A DNA stretch of 9,471 nt from JBNJEL01 sp051745835 (GTDB lineage Bacteria; Bacillota; Halanaerobiia; Halobacteroidales; Acetohalobiaceae): the NCBI GenBank assembly GCA_051745835.1, contig JBNJEL010000076.1, positions 1 through 9,471 on the forward strand, given 5' to 3'. The position numbers and the translations under genes are program-made. The notes beneath the pieces were generated by a model. That model was given only the letters and a program-made list of their open reading frames with translations. It ran no database searches and was not told the DNA's origin. Of the stretch, positions 1-5,370 are shown piece after piece; position 1 is the stretch's first letter; each line of letters begins with the position of its first letter.

Positions 1-3
1 CAC

Positions 4-9
4 CCTCCT
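4..9 (-). promoter_or_regulatory. Shine-Dalgarno-like site of a divergent gene off the left edge
   Basis: Read on the minus strand, these bases give AGGAGG, followed by GTG at the very edge of the window. A start codon at normal spacing would lie just outside, so a minus-strand gene probably begins immediately to the left. This is inferred from a short motif only; no coding sequence of that gene is visible. Confidence 0.35.
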
Positions 10-35
10 GTAATTGATTATTTTCTGGTGATTTA

Positions 36-41
36 ATTATA
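36..41 (-). promoter_or_regulatory. Candidate -10 box (TATAAT) for the divergent gene
   Basis: The minus strand reads TATAAT here, about 27 bases upstream of the minus-strand AGGAGG at 4-9, a sensible distance for a short leader. The -35 region (TTCCAT at 59-64, spacer 17) matches the consensus poorly. The plus strand also has TTGATT (14-19) and TATATT (38-43) 18 bases apart, so overlapping divergent promoters are possible. AT-rich sequence produces such boxes by chance. Confidence 0.25.
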
Positions 42-123
42 TTACAGTTTGGTCCACTATGGAATCTTTATTTAGTTCAACTTCATTTTACAATTAAGCG
101 CAAATAATTAACTTACTGTAGCA

Positions 124-129
124 TATAAT
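124..129 (+). promoter_or_regulatory. Candidate -10 box for the ABC importer operon
   Basis: A perfect TATAAT lies 61 bases before the binding-protein start. No good -35 hexamer is present at 15-19 bases upstream (CAAATA at 101-106), and there is no TG extension directly before the box. Transcription from here would begin near 136, at the foot of the hairpin at 138-166. The alternative plus-strand promoter at 14-43 would give a leader of about 140 bases. Confidence 0.35.
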
Positions 130-137
130 TAATTATG

Positions 138-170
138 TTAAAGCACTCCTAGTAGGGGTGTTTTAATCTT
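138..170 (+). terminator. Terminator-like hairpin in the leader of the ABC operon
   Basis: CACTCCT (144-150) pairs with AGGGGTG (154-160) around a 3-base loop, with one T-G pair. An A/T extension (138-143 with 161-166) lengthens the stem to about 13 pairs, and TCTTTT follows. The form is that of an intrinsic terminator. It sits only about 20 bases before the first gene, and no plus-strand gene is visible upstream for it to end. It may be an attenuator, a 5' stabilising stem, or the end of an unseen transcript. Confidence 0.55.
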
Positions 171-189
171 TTAATAAGGAGTGAATAGA

Positions 190-1185
190 ATGTTAATAGC
201 GAACAATAAGAAGTTATTAGTGGGGCTGTTAGTAGTTAGTTTAATCTTAGTTACAGTAGGTTGTACACAACAAAGTAGCCAAGAAAGTGACCAACAGTTA
301 AAGATTGGTATTATTCAGATTGTAGAACATCCTGCTTTAGATGATGCGCGGCAAGGATTTATTGATACTTTAGCTGAAGCAGGTTATGAACGAGGTACAG
401 ATGTTGTCTATGATTATCAGAATGCGCAAGGAGATATGTCTACGGCTCAAACGATTGCTAACTCTTTTTCTCAGCAAGATTTAGACCTAATTTTAGCGAT
501 TGCGACTCCGGCTGCACAGGCAGCAGCAAATAAGATTCAAGACACACCTATATTAATTACGGCAGTAACTGATCCTAAGAGTGCTGGTTTAGTAGATAAT
601 ATAGAACAGCCGGGCGGTAATTTAACTGGTACTAGTGATTTAACTCCGGTAGGCAGACAGCTAGAGTTATTTAATAAGTTAGATAGAGAGGTCGAGAAGG
701 TAGGAATTCTCTATAATTCTGGTGAGACTAACTCTGTTTTCTTAAAGGACTTAGCTCAAAAGAAGGCTGAAGAACTTGGATTAGAGCTAGTTGAAGCACC
801 AGTGACTTCTAGTAGTGAAGTATATCAGACAGCTCAATCTTTAGTTGGTAGAGTAGATGGCATCTATGTGCCGACAGATAATACGATTGTATCCTCGATT
901 CAATCCGTAATTAAAGTAACTAATGCTAATAACTTACCATTAATTGTAGCTGATAATAGTTCTGTTAAGGCAGGAGCTTTAGCAACATTAGGAATTGATT
1001 ATTATAAGTTAGGGGCTCAAACGGGTGAGATGGCAGAGCAAATTATAAATGGAACTGAACCTGGTCAAATGGGAATTGAAAGAATTGAAGAAGCTGATTT
1101 AATCATTAATCAAGAAGCAGCAGAGAAGATGGAGATTGATCTTCCGCAGAGCTTAATTGATAAAGCAAAAAAAGTTATCAAGTAG
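190..1185 (+). CDS. ABC transporter substrate-binding lipoprotein, PF04392 (TrpX-like) family
   Basis: This is the extracytoplasmic binding protein of an ABC importer, probably anchored by lipid to the outer face of the membrane. The N-terminus has basic residues (NNKK), a hydrophobic stretch, and a lipobox-like TVGC ending at Cys25. The mature part begins LKIGIIQIVEHPALDDARQG and continues with features typical of ABC_sub_bind proteins, including the LILAIATPAAQAA and ILITAVTDPKSAGLV segments, a type I two-lobed fold. I chose ATG at 190 (331 aa) because AAGGAG at 176-181 lies 8 bases before it. The GTG at 181 in the same frame overlaps that ribosome binding site. The stop is followed after 12 bases by the permease start. 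Characterised relatives bind aromatic amino acids such as tryptophan or phenylalanine, but the family is broad and the ligand here is unknown. Confidence 0.9.
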   Translation: MLIANNKKLLVGLLVVSLILVTVGCTQQSSQESDQQLKIGIIQIVEHPALDDARQGFIDTLAEAGYERGTDVVYDYQNAQGDMSTAQTIANSFSQQDLDLILAIATPAAQAAANKIQDTPILITAVTDPKSAGLVDNIEQPGGNLTGTSDLTPVGRQLELFNKLDREVEKVGILYNSGETNSVFLKDLAQKKAEELGLELVEAPVTSSSEVYQTAQSLVGRVDGIYVPTDNTIVSSIQSVIKVTNANNLPLIVADNSSVKAGALATLGIDYYKLGAQTGEMAEQIINGTEPGQMGIERIEEADLIINQEAAEKMEIDLPQSLIDKAKKVIK

Positions 1186-1197
1186 AGGTGGCAGATA

Positions 1198-2091
1198 ATG
1201 AGTTTTAGTTTTTTATTAAATCCTATAGAACAGGGATTAGTATATGGTATAATGGCTTTAGGAGTCTATCTTACATTTAGAATATTAGACTTTCCTGATT
1301 TGACTGTTGATGGTAGTTTTCCTTTAGGAGCAGCGATAACAGCTAAGTTAATCATGAGCGGAGTAGATCCTACGTTGTCGGTTTTAGTTGCTACTGGAGC
1401 TGGTGCTTTAGCTGGAGTAATTACCGGATTTTTGCATGCTAAGTTAAAGATTGTCGGTCTGTTGGCTGGGATTCTAACTATGACTGCTCTATATTCAGTT
1501 AATCTACGGATTATGGGACAGGCTAATATTCCGCTGTTGAATCAAAGTACTATCTTTACTCAACTAGAGTCGTTAGGATTAACAGGTAAATTACAGGGGC
1601 TAGTCTTCTTTTTAGTAGTAATTTTAATCTTAAAGAAAGTAATTGATCTATTCTTGCATACTGAATTAGGTTTGGCACTGCGAGCTACAGGTGATAATCA
1701 AGAGATGATTAGAAGCTTAGGAGTTAATACTGATTTAATGATTATGTTAGGTTTAGCACTATCTAATGGTTTAGTAGCATTTTCGGGAGCACTGATAGCT
1801 CAATACCAGGGCTTTGCTGATGTAGGTATGGGAATTGGAATGATTATTATTGGTCTTGCCTCAGTAATTATTGGTGAAGTCTTATTTAGTGATCAAGCGA
1901 TCAAATGGGCTACTTTGAGTGTGATTGGTGGTTCTATTATTTATCGATTAGCGATTACAATGGCTCTACGTCTAGGTTTTGCTCCTACTGATTTAAAGAT
2001 TGTAACAGCAGTTTTAGTAGTAATTGCTTTAGCTGCTCCTACTTTAAAGAAGGATTGGCAGATTAAGTTCTCATCAGATAGTAGTGCGTAA
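1198..2091 (+). CDS. ABC transporter permease, BPD_transp_2 (LivH-like) type
   Basis: This 297-residue integral membrane protein forms the translocation path of the importer. It shows about eight hydrophobic segments, for example near residues 57-80, 84-106, 133-153, 180-203, 211-231 and 263-284. The near-N-terminal sequence RILDFPDLTVDGSFPLGAA (28-46) is characteristic of permeases paired with PF04392 binding proteins. The cytoplasmic segment RATGDNQEMIRSLGVN (162-177) is the likely coupling loop that contacts the ATPase. GAGGTGG at 1185-1191 overlaps the last base of the preceding stop codon and places the start at ATG 1198. Length and composition look intact. The tight spacing on both sides shows co-transcription and probably coupled translation with the binding protein and ATPase. 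Confidence 0.92.
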   Translation: MSFSFLLNPIEQGLVYGIMALGVYLTFRILDFPDLTVDGSFPLGAAITAKLIMSGVDPTLSVLVATGAGALAGVITGFLHAKLKIVGLLAGILTMTALYSVNLRIMGQANIPLLNQSTIFTQLESLGLTGKLQGLVFFLVVILILKKVIDLFLHTELGLALRATGDNQEMIRSLGVNTDLMIMLGLALSNGLVAFSGALIAQYQGFADVGMGIGMIIIGLASVIIGEVLFSDQAIKWATLSVIGGSIIYRLAITMALRLGFAPTDLKIVTAVLVVIALAAPTLKKDWQIKFSSDSSA

Positions 2092-2111
2092 ATTAGGAGG
2101 AATGAAATAGT

Positions 2112-2906
2112 ATGTTAAAGTTAGCTAAAGTACAGAAGATATTTAATAAAGGGACAGTTAATGAGAATATTGCTTTAAAAGGGATTGATTTAGAATTAGA
2201 TACCGGTGAATTTGTGACAGTAATTGGTAGTAATGGAGCAGGAAAATCAACTCTACTTAACTCAATTGCCGGCAGCTTAAGAATAGATCGGGGAAGGATA
2301 GTAGTTGATGGATTAGATGTGACAGGACATCCTGATTATAAGCGAGCTGGTCTAATCGGACGTGTCTTTCAAGATCCACTGCAGGGAACTGCAGCATCGA
2401 TGACGATTGAAGAGAATTTAGCCATGGCAGCAGCTAGAGGTAAGAAGAGAGGTTTAAGTCTGGGCGTGACGCCTCAAAAACGAGAGGAGTTTAGAGAGCA
2501 TCTCAGTCTGTTAGAGTTAGGACTTGAGTATAGATTGACTGATCAAGTGGGACTCTTATCTGGAGGACAGCGCCAATCTTTAACTCTTTTAATGGCTACC
2601 TTAGCTAAACCGAAGGTCTTACTATTAGATGAGCATACAGCTGCTTTAGACCCTAAGACAGCTAAACAGGTGATTAGTCTTACCGAAAAGATTGTTGATC
2701 GGGATAATCTGACAGTCTTAATGGTAACTCATGATCTAAATCAAGCTTTAGATTTAGGTACGCGAACGATTATGATGGATAAGGGGCGAATCGTTTTAGA
2801 TTTAGATAATGAGACACGTAAGGACTTATCAGTTGATGATCTATTAACTAAATTTGCTGAAGTACAGGGGGAAGAATTAATGAATGATCGGATGTTATTA
2901 GCTTAA
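2112..2906 (+). CDS. ABC transporter ATP-binding protein of the same importer
   Basis: This 264-residue cytoplasmic ATPase powers the importer. Every nucleotide-binding motif is present: Walker A GSNGAGKST (39-47, Lys45), Q-loop Gln87 in RVFQDP, signature LSGGQRQ (149-155), Walker B VLLLDE (169-174, catalytic Glu174), D-loop around Asp180, and switch His207 in VTHD. The HTAALDP sequence after Walker B is common in ATPases partnered with PF04392 systems. AGGAGG at 2095-2100 stands 11 bases before the ATG, 20 bases after the permease stop. The gene closes the operon; a strong terminator follows within 14 bases. A standard search should place it with YxlF/PhnC-like putative amino-acid or tryptophan importer ATPases, but specificity is set by the binding protein. 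Confidence 0.93.
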   Translation: MLKLAKVQKIFNKGTVNENIALKGIDLELDTGEFVTVIGSNGAGKSTLLNSIAGSLRIDRGRIVVDGLDVTGHPDYKRAGLIGRVFQDPLQGTAASMTIEENLAMAAARGKKRGLSLGVTPQKREEFREHLSLLELGLEYRLTDQVGLLSGGQRQSLTLLMATLAKPKVLLLDEHTAALDPKTAKQVISLTEKIVDRDNLTVLMVTHDLNQALDLGTRTIMMDKGRIVLDLDNETRKDLSVDDLLTKFAEVQGEELMNDRMLLA

Positions 2907-2919
2907 TAATATAATCATT

Positions 2920-2947
2920 AGAGAGGGTAACTATCCCTCTCTTTTTT
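2920..2947 (+). terminator. Intrinsic terminator of the ABC importer operon
   Basis: AGAGAGGG (2920-2927) pairs perfectly with CCCTCTCT (2935-2942) around a 7-base loop, followed by a T-run to 2947. It begins 14 bases after the ATPase stop codon, so the transport operon ends with three genes. Confidence 0.9.
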
Positions 2948-2953
2948 AGTTAG

Positions 2954-3058
2954 TTCTAAGCTTAGAATCTATACCTAATTCCTGAAATTAAGTAGACATT
3001 TCCGCGTGCTTCTGTGCCACTCTCTTTATGGAGGTATAGTTATCATATTATTTCTAAG
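2954..3058. repeat. Nested inverted repeats in a gene-free stretch
   Basis: The gap between the ABC terminator and the next promoter holds no convincing reading frame. It contains a perfect 14-base palindrome TTCTAAGCTTAGAA (2954-2967). Its right half CTTAGAA (2961-2967) is repeated inverted as TTCTAAG (3052-3058). Just inside, CTATACCT (2969-2976) is matched by AGGTATAG (3032-3039). Between these arms is a patch richer in G and C (about 2999-3022). A small hairpin AAGTT/AACTT (3056-3069) followed by T-runs lies at the right. The element could be a folded RNA, a decayed mobile-element remnant or an operator region; the function is unknown. Confidence 0.5.
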
Positions 3059-3117
3059 TTACTTAACTTTTTTCTTTAATTTTGACAAATAATAATCCTA
3101 ATTTATTTTTAGTAAAA

Positions 3118-3146
3118 TTGACATATGTTCATTAGAGAGTTATAAT
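3118..3146 (+). promoter_or_regulatory. Perfect-consensus sigma-A promoter of the flavin reductase-like gene
   Basis: TTGACA (3118-3123) and TATAAT (3141-3146) are both exact consensus hexamers separated by the optimal 17 bases. Transcription should start near 3153, giving a leader of about 32 bases that contains the GGAGGA ribosome binding site at 3173-3178. A second TTGACA at 3082-3087 has no suitable partner box. Confidence 0.85.
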
Positions 3147-3184
3147 ATAATCAATATTAATTATTTAGAGTGGGAGGAATTAAA

Positions 3185-3676
3185 ATGAAGAAACAAGTTT
3201 CAGGATTAAAACATGTTCTCAGACCGCGGCCTAATGTAGTAGTTTCTTGTCGTGGAGCTGATGGAGAAGATAATGCTTTAGCAGTAGCTTATGCTACTAA
3301 TTGTAGTTATGATCCTCCGATGATAATGGTAGGGATTGTACCTTCTCGTTATTCTTATGATTTAATTAAGGAGACAGGAGTTTATGTAGTTAATCTAGTG
3401 CCTGAGGAATTAAAAGAAGAATATTATTACCTAGGAAAATACAGCGGTCGTGATCAAGATAAGTTAGCTGAACTAGATTTAGAGCTTGAAGGTGGTTTTG
3501 AAGTAGATGCTCCATTACTATTAGATTTTCCGATTAATATTGAGTGTAAGGTAGTCGATTCAGTTAAGACAGGTTCGCATGTGATGTTTATCGGTGAGAT
3601 AAAAGAGGTTCATGTTGATCAAGAGTTAGTTGAAGATGGTAATGTTAAGTGGTCTGAGATTGATTATTTATTATAA
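3185..3676 (+). CDS. Flavin reductase-like / flavoredoxin family FMN-binding protein
   Basis: This 163-residue soluble protein belongs to the flavin reductase-like domain family (PF01613), which binds FMN and includes flavoredoxins and NAD(P)H:flavin oxidoreductases. The typical landmarks are present in order: RPRPNVVVSCRG (13-24), NALAVAYATNCSYDPPMIMVGIVPSRYSYDLIKETG (30-65), where the flavin phosphate-binding strand and turn lie, the VYVVNLVPEEL segment, and late strands around VKTGSHVMFIGEIKEVHV. The length fits one whole domain. The ATG at 3185 is preferred because GGAGGA at 3173-3178 sits 6 bases upstream; a GTG five codons earlier (3170) precedes that site. It is monocistronic between its own promoter and a gene-free region. 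In anaerobes such proteins often pass electrons between flavins and iron-sulfur or ferredoxin partners; the partner here is unknown. Confidence 0.88.
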   Translation: MKKQVSGLKHVLRPRPNVVVSCRGADGEDNALAVAYATNCSYDPPMIMVGIVPSRYSYDLIKETGVYVVNLVPEELKEEYYYLGKYSGRDQDKLAELDLELEGGFEVDAPLLLDFPINIECKVVDSVKTGSHVMFIGEIKEVHVDQELVEDGNVKWSEIDYLL

Positions 3677-3702
3677 TAGATTATCGAGTGATTAAAGTAA
3701 AA

Positions 3703-3730
3703 ATTAATTTTTTATCAATTAATGATTTTA
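3703..3730 (+). terminator. Weak AT-only hairpin after the flavin reductase gene
   Basis: ATTAATT (3703-3709) pairs with AATTAAT (3717-3723) around a 7-base loop, and a T-rich stretch follows. The stem has no G-C pair, so it would be an inefficient terminator if it works at all. It is the only candidate close behind the stop codon at 3676. Confidence 0.3.
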
Positions 3731-3740
3731 TTTCTTCTTG

Positions 3741-3760
3741 ATTTGTGTTTAATTTGTGTT
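3741..3760 (+). repeat. Tandem ATTTGTGTT direct repeat
   Basis: ATTTGTGTT occurs at 3741-3749 and again at 3752-3760, a period of 11 bases, close to one turn of the helix. It lies upstream of the metK promoter, in gene-free DNA. It could be a tandem protein-binding site, but no regulator is identified and AT-rich slippage could produce the same pattern. Confidence 0.4.
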
Positions 3761-3772
3761 AAACTTATCCAG

Positions 3773-3821
3773 GACTACTTCCTAGTTGTACTCTAGGAGT
3801 ATTAGATTTAAGTAGCAGGTC
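3773..3821 (+). other. Small foldable element upstream of the metK promoter
   Basis: CTACTT (3775-3780) pairs with AAGTAG (3810-3815) and encloses two overlapping hairpins that exclude each other: CCTAG (3781-3785) with CTAGG (3793-3797), and TACTC (3789-3793) with GAGTA (3797-3801). It lies before the metK promoter, so it is not part of the main riboswitch leader. TTGATT (3738-3743) and TAAACT (3760-3765), 16 bases apart, could start a transcript right at its edge. The structure is visible by eye; its role is unknown. Confidence 0.35.
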
Positions 3822-3835
3822 ATTTTAGCTATTAA

Positions 3836-3864
3836 TTGACAAGTACAGCCGCTTATGTTAGTAT
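3836..3864 (+). promoter_or_regulatory. Promoter of metK
   Basis: An exact TTGACA (3836-3841) is followed after 17 bases by TAGTAT (3859-3864), a four-of-six match to the -10 box. TATTAT at 3862-3867 is a better hexamer but leaves a spacer of 20. Either choice starts the transcript near 3871-3874, about 10 bases before the riboswitch P1 stem, as expected for an S-box leader. Confidence 0.7.
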
Positions 3865-3881
3865 TATATTGATAAACATTA

Positions 3882-3971
3882 ACTACATCAAGAAGAGTGG
3901 AGGGACTGGCCCTAAGAAGCTCGGCAACCAGCAAGTTATGCATGGTGCTAATTCCTGTTTGGAGATGTGGT
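3882..3971 (+). promoter_or_regulatory. SAM-I (S-box) riboswitch aptamer controlling metK
   Basis: This RNA domain binds S-adenosylmethionine and turns off the downstream gene. It carries the conserved S-box blocks: ATCAAG, GTGGAGGGACTGGCCC in the kink-turn helix P2, the CTCGGCAACC block, and GGTGCTAATTCC at 3944-3955. P1 forms from ACTACATC (3882-3889) and GATGTGGT (3964-3971), with one T-G pair. P3 forms from ACCAGCA (3927-3933) and TGCATGGT (3939-3946), with one bulged A. In the SAM-free state, GAGATGT (3962-3968) can instead pair with ACATCTC (3993-3999), which would break both P1 and the terminator stem. This is the standard transcription-attenuation design. Its position before metK, the SAM synthetase, agrees with feedback repression. 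Confidence 0.97.
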
Positions 3972-3995
3972 GGTCAGTAGTTAATAGATCAAACA

Positions 3996-4020
3996 TCTCT
4001 CCTTGAGGAGAGAATTTTTT
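3996..4020 (+). terminator. SAM riboswitch expression-platform terminator
   Basis: TCTCTCC (3996-4002) pairs with GGAGAGA (4007-4013) around a TTGA loop, followed by six T residues (4015-4020). Its left arm shares bases 3996-3999 with the antitermination helix, so it forms only when SAM holds P1 closed. It ends 18 bases before the metK start codon. Confidence 0.93.
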
Positions 4021-4038
4021 ATTTTATGGGGTGGTAAA

Positions 4039-5223
4039 ATGTCCAGTAAAAATTATCTGTTTACCTCTGAATCAGTTACCGAAGGACATCCTGATAAGGT
4101 GGCTGATCAGATTTCTGATGCGGTCTTAGATGCTATTTTAGCTGAAGACCCACATGGTAGAGTGGCTTGCGAGACATTAGTAACAACAGGAATGGTTTTA
4201 GTTTCAGGAGAGATTTCTACTGAGTGTTATGTTGATATTCCCAAGATAGCTAGAAATAAAGTTAAGGAGATCGGATATACGCGGGCTAAGTTTGGTTTCG
4301 ACGGTGATACTTGTTCTGTTTTAACGGCAATTGATGAGCAGTCGCCTGATATTGCTATGGGGGTCGATGAAGCTTTAGAATCGAAGGAAGGTAGTAATGA
4401 TCAAGAGCTAGGTGCTGGCGATCAAGGTTTGATGTTTGGTTATGCTACTAATGAGACCGAAGAGTTAATGCCAATGCCGATTACTCTGGCTCATAAGTTA
4501 GCTCAACGATTAACTAAGACAAGGAAAGATGAGATTCTACCTTATTTGCGTCCAGATGGCAAGACCCAGGTAACAGTGGAATATGAAGATGATCAGCCGG
4601 TTAGAGTAGATACAGTAGTAGTTTCGACTCAACATCGACCGGATATGGCATTAGAGCAGATTAAACGTGATATTATAGCTCATGTAATTAAACCGATTGT
4701 TCCTGAAGATATGTTAGATAGTCAGACAGAGTACTTAGTTAATCCTACGGGTAGATTTGTAGTGGGCGGACCACATGGCGATGCTGGATTAACCGGACGA
4801 AAGATAATTGTTGATACTTATGGTGGTACTGCTCCGCACGGTGGGGGTGCGTTTTCCGGTAAGGATCCTACCAAAGTAGACCGTTCTGCTTCTTATGCAG
4901 CACGATATGTAGCTAAGAATGTAGTAGCGGCTGGTTTGGCTGATAAGTGTGAGGTGCAGTTATCTTATGCAATTGGAGTTGCTTCTCCGGTTTCGACAAT
5001 GATTAATACTTATGATACAGCTAAGATTGCTGAAGAAGAGATTGAAGAATTGGTGGACAAGCACTTTGATTTACGTCCTAGCCATATTATTGAAGATCTA
5101 AATTTACAGCAGCCAATCTATCAACAGACAGCTGCTTATGGTCACTTTGGACGAGATGCATTAGATTTACCTTGGGAGCGTACAGATAAAGCAGAACTCT
5201 TACGTCAAAAAGCAGGAATTTAA
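4039..5223 (+). CDS. metK: S-adenosylmethionine synthetase (methionine adenosyltransferase)
   Basis: MetK condenses methionine and ATP to S-adenosylmethionine, releasing phosphate and pyrophosphate (EC 2.5.1.6). It is cytosolic and usually a tetramer needing magnesium and potassium. The 394-residue length is standard. Signature elements are SESVTEGHPDK (10-20, with His17 and Asp19 at the active site), the hexapeptide GAGDQG (125-130), the glycine-rich GGGAFSGKDPTKVDRS loop (268-283), and the C-terminal DLPWERTD region. I start at ATG 4039, where homologues begin. The frame also opens at a TTG (4003), but that codon is inside the riboswitch terminator loop and cannot be a real start. The ribosome binding site is a GGGGTGG (4028-4034) with only four bases of spacing. 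Expression should fall when SAM is abundant, through the upstream riboswitch. Confidence 0.97.
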   Translation: MSSKNYLFTSESVTEGHPDKVADQISDAVLDAILAEDPHGRVACETLVTTGMVLVSGEISTECYVDIPKIARNKVKEIGYTRAKFGFDGDTCSVLTAIDEQSPDIAMGVDEALESKEGSNDQELGAGDQGLMFGYATNETEELMPMPITLAHKLAQRLTKTRKDEILPYLRPDGKTQVTVEYEDDQPVRVDTVVVSTQHRPDMALEQIKRDIIAHVIKPIVPEDMLDSQTEYLVNPTGRFVVGGPHGDAGLTGRKIIVDTYGGTAPHGGGAFSGKDPTKVDRSASYAARYVAKNVVAAGLADKCEVQLSYAIGVASPVSTMINTYDTAKIAEEEIEELVDKHFDLRPSHIIEDLNLQQPIYQQTAAYGHFGRDALDLPWERTDKAELLRQKAGI

Positions 5224-5238
5224 TTAAATAATTATTGT

Positions 5239-5275
5239 TTAGGGATTAGGCACTTAGTTGTCTAATCCCTAATTT
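5239..5275 (+). terminator. Hairpin terminator after metK
   Basis: A long stem pairs 5239-5252 with 5259-5272; its core AGGGATTAG/CTAATCCCT is 9 perfect pairs, extended on both sides to about 14 with one G-T pair, around a 6-base loop. The following T-run is short (TTTAGTCT), so termination may be partial and some metK transcripts may continue into priA. It begins 15 bases after the metK stop. Confidence 0.65.
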
Positions 5276-5370
5276 AGTCTCTAAAGCTTTCTGGTGACAG
5301 GAATATTGAGTTAGTTCTTGAATAATAATAGTGACAATTTTGAAGGTAACTTTAGTTTGGAGGATAGAGT

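Noticed and set aside
1..180. A T-box riboswitch before the ABC importer
   Set aside because: The conserved T-box sequence and the stem I features are absent; only a terminator-like hairpin is seen.
181..189. GTG start three codons upstream for the ABC binding protein
   Set aside because: The GTG overlaps the AAGGAG ribosome binding site that is correctly spaced for the ATG at 190.
3082..3087. A second TTGACA upstream of the flavin reductase promoter
   Set aside because: No acceptable -10 box is found at 15-19 bases downstream; the TTGACA at 3118 with TATAAT at 3141 is far better.
3170..3184. GTG start five codons upstream for the flavin reductase-like gene
   Set aside because: It lies upstream of the GGAGGA ribosome binding site, which fits the ATG at 3185.
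4003..4038. TTG start twelve codons upstream for metK
   Set aside because: The codon is in the loop of the riboswitch terminator and the added residues come from the terminator stem and T-run; MetK proteins begin at the later ATG.
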